Shown here: positions 6,523 to 7,169 of the stretch, piece by piece | How positions within the stretch are numbered: the stretch's first letter is position 1 | Layout of the letters: every line of letters starts with the position of its first letter | NCBI GenBank assembly: GCA_900540045.1 | Contig: UQEF01000111.1 | Span: 1 to 7,169, forward strand | DNA length: 7,169 nucleotides | Source of the DNA: an uncultured Eubacteriales bacterium | GTDB taxonomy: Bacteria > Bacillota > Clostridia > Christensenellales > Aristaeellaceae | Direction of reading: 5' to 3' | Notes under the pieces: generated by a model | The model's input: the letters and a program-made list of their open reading frames with translations, nothing else | Databases searched by the model: none | What the model was told of the DNA's origin: nothing | Program-made: the position numbers and the translations under genes

Positions 6523-7024
6523 CGTAATACCACTCCTTCAACCTGTCCCGCAGCCTCCGGTTCGCGCGCCGGAGCCGCTGCTTTACCGCGCTTTGTGATA
6601 TGCGCAGCGCCTGTGCCGCCTCCGCAATCGTCATTTCCTGATAGTAGCGCAGGAGCACGGCCTCCCGCTCGCGCAGGGGGAGTGCCATCACGGCCCGGAT
6701 CACCTCGCCGTCCGGATGCGCGTCCTCCGCGCCCGTCTCCGGCAGCGCTTCCAGCGGCGTGCCGCGGTCCACATGCCGCAGCCATGCCGTGCGGTGATAG
6801 TCCCGGCAGGTGTTGATGGCGATGCGCATCAGCCAGGTGCGCTCGTCGCACTCGCCACGGAACTGCCCCAGATTTCTCCAGGCCTTGATGAAGGTATCCT
6901 GCGCCGCGTCCTGCGCCAGGGAAGCGTCATTCAGATACAGACAGCACATGCGCACCAGCGCGTCGCCGTAACGGCGCATCAGGTCCTCCAGCCTGTCTCC
7001 GCCCGGGCCCTTGGCGGTCGTCAT
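6515..7024 (-). CDS. ECF-family RNA polymerase sigma factor
   Basis: This 169-residue alternative sigma factor directs RNA polymerase to a specific set of promoters. Sigma region 2 covers about 11-80, with DAAQDTFIKAWRNLGQF (39-55) and RTWLMRIAINTCRDYHR (62-78) for core binding and -10 recognition. A linker rich in acidic residues and proline follows (90-107). Region 4 covers about 108-163, with LPLREREAVLLRYYQEMT and helix-turn-helix TIAEAAQALRISQSAVKQRL (132-151) for -35 recognition. Length and domain order are normal for the family. The ATG at 7022-7024 was chosen because AGGGGG lies 8 bases upstream. An in-frame GTG six codons earlier has no ribosome binding site. The overlapping downstream membrane gene is its probable regulator. 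Target promoters cannot be read from this window. Confidence 0.94.
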   Translation of the reverse strand: MTTAKGPGGDRLEDLMRRYGDALVRMCCLYLNDASLAQDAAQDTFIKAWRNLGQFRGECDERTWLMRIAINTCRDYHRTAWLRHVDRGTPLEALPETGAEDAHPDGEVIRAVMALPLREREAVLLRYYQEMTIAEAAQALRISQSAVKQRLRRANRRLRDRLKEWYYDA

Positions 7025-7084
7025 GCCGCTCACCCCCTTCACCTGTTAGACGAGCTTCGCCGCCGTGATGGACAGCTCCTGCCG
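7025..7084 (-). other. Leader between the terminator T-run and the sigma start, no housekeeping promoter seen
   Basis: The 60 bases between the T-run and the sigma ATG hold the AGGGGG ribosome binding site but no recognisable TTGACA/TATAAT pair. A CGTC that could be an ECF-type -10 occurs at 7051-7054, but no matching -35 lies at a proper distance. Confidence 0.4.
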
Positions 7085-7113
7085 AAAAAAAAAAGGGCCG
7101 CGTCACGCGGCCC
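7085..7113 (-). terminator. Intrinsic terminator upstream of the sigma gene
   Basis: On the minus strand GGGCCGCG, a TGA loop and CGCGGCCC form eight GC-rich pairs (7095-7113), followed at once by ten T residues (7085-7094). This is a textbook intrinsic terminator pointing towards the sigma gene, whose ATG is 60 bases further on. It either ends an upstream minus-strand gene outside the window or attenuates the sigma operon. Confidence 0.88.
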
Positions 7114-7116
7114 CCA

Positions 7117-7144
7117 GACCGTTGACAAACCCAAGTCAACGGTC
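7117..7144. repeat. Perfect 10-bp inverted repeat with 8-base loop
   Basis: GACCGTTGAC (7117-7126) and GTCAACGGTC (7135-7144) are perfect reverse complements separated by AAACCCAA. On the plus strand ATTTTT follows, so it could be a weak terminator in that direction. On the minus strand it immediately precedes the GC-rich terminator hairpin, with only three bases between the two stems. It could equally be a dyad operator. Confidence 0.7.
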
Positions 7145-7169
7145 ATTTTTCATAAGGAAAAACGAACAA

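Noticed and set aside
5611..6816. 401-codon plus-strand frame across the membrane protein and sigma genes
   Set aside because: It begins inside the bidirectional terminator, crosses two genes whose families are clear on the other strand, and has low-complexity Arg/Pro/Ala composition.
7040..7042. GTG as the start of the sigma factor
   Set aside because: There is no ribosome binding site before it, and AGGGGG sits correctly for the ATG at 7022-7024.
7051..7075. ECF-type autoregulatory promoter with CGTC as -10
   Set aside because: The nearest GGAGCT lies about 22 bases upstream, too far for a -35, and no GGAAC or TGAAAC is present.

Overview
The window looks like chromosomal DNA of a GC-rich Bacillota, probably an uncultured gut-type Clostridia. 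Three things point that way: strong AGGAGG-type ribosome binding sites, TTGACA/TATAAT-type promoters in short AT-rich gaps, and an ECF sigma factor followed by a single-span PepSY-like partner with an N-terminal helix of a type common in Clostridia. This placement is an inference from style; no marker gene is present.

Left part (1-4246, minus strand, transcribed right to left): a three-gene ABC importer operon of the Fbp/AfuA type, with an exported solute-binding protein, a fused two-domain permease and an ATPase. It starts from a near-consensus extended -10 promoter at 4327-4356. A strong hairpin without a T-run separates the binding-protein gene from the permease gene, and the permease starts at TTG behind an excellent Shine-Dalgarno sequence. 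The permease and ATPase genes overlap by 8 bp. The ATPase stop is followed at once by the body of a second, unrelated sugar-type permease that has no start codon and no first membrane helix. This could be a deletion junction or an assembly join.

Middle (4247-5612): a divergent promoter region, then a plus-strand gene for a serine beta-lactamase-fold protein, closed by a 13-bp bidirectional terminator. The fold landmarks are intact, but all three active-site motifs (SxxK, YxN, HTG) are substituted, so it looks like an expressed pseudoenzyme.

Right part (5613-7169, minus strand): a two-gene ECF sigma / membrane partner operon. The genes overlap by 8 bp and converge on the shared terminator. 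The partner has a second well-formed start just before its membrane helix. Upstream of the sigma gene lie two consecutive perfect hairpins, one with a ten-base T-run on the sense strand. They must either end an upstream transcript or attenuate this one.

The most interesting items are the catalytically dead beta-lactamase-like protein, the headless permease directly after the ATPase stop, and the hairpin leader of the sigma operon. I see no phage, transposon, CRISPR, tRNA or rRNA.
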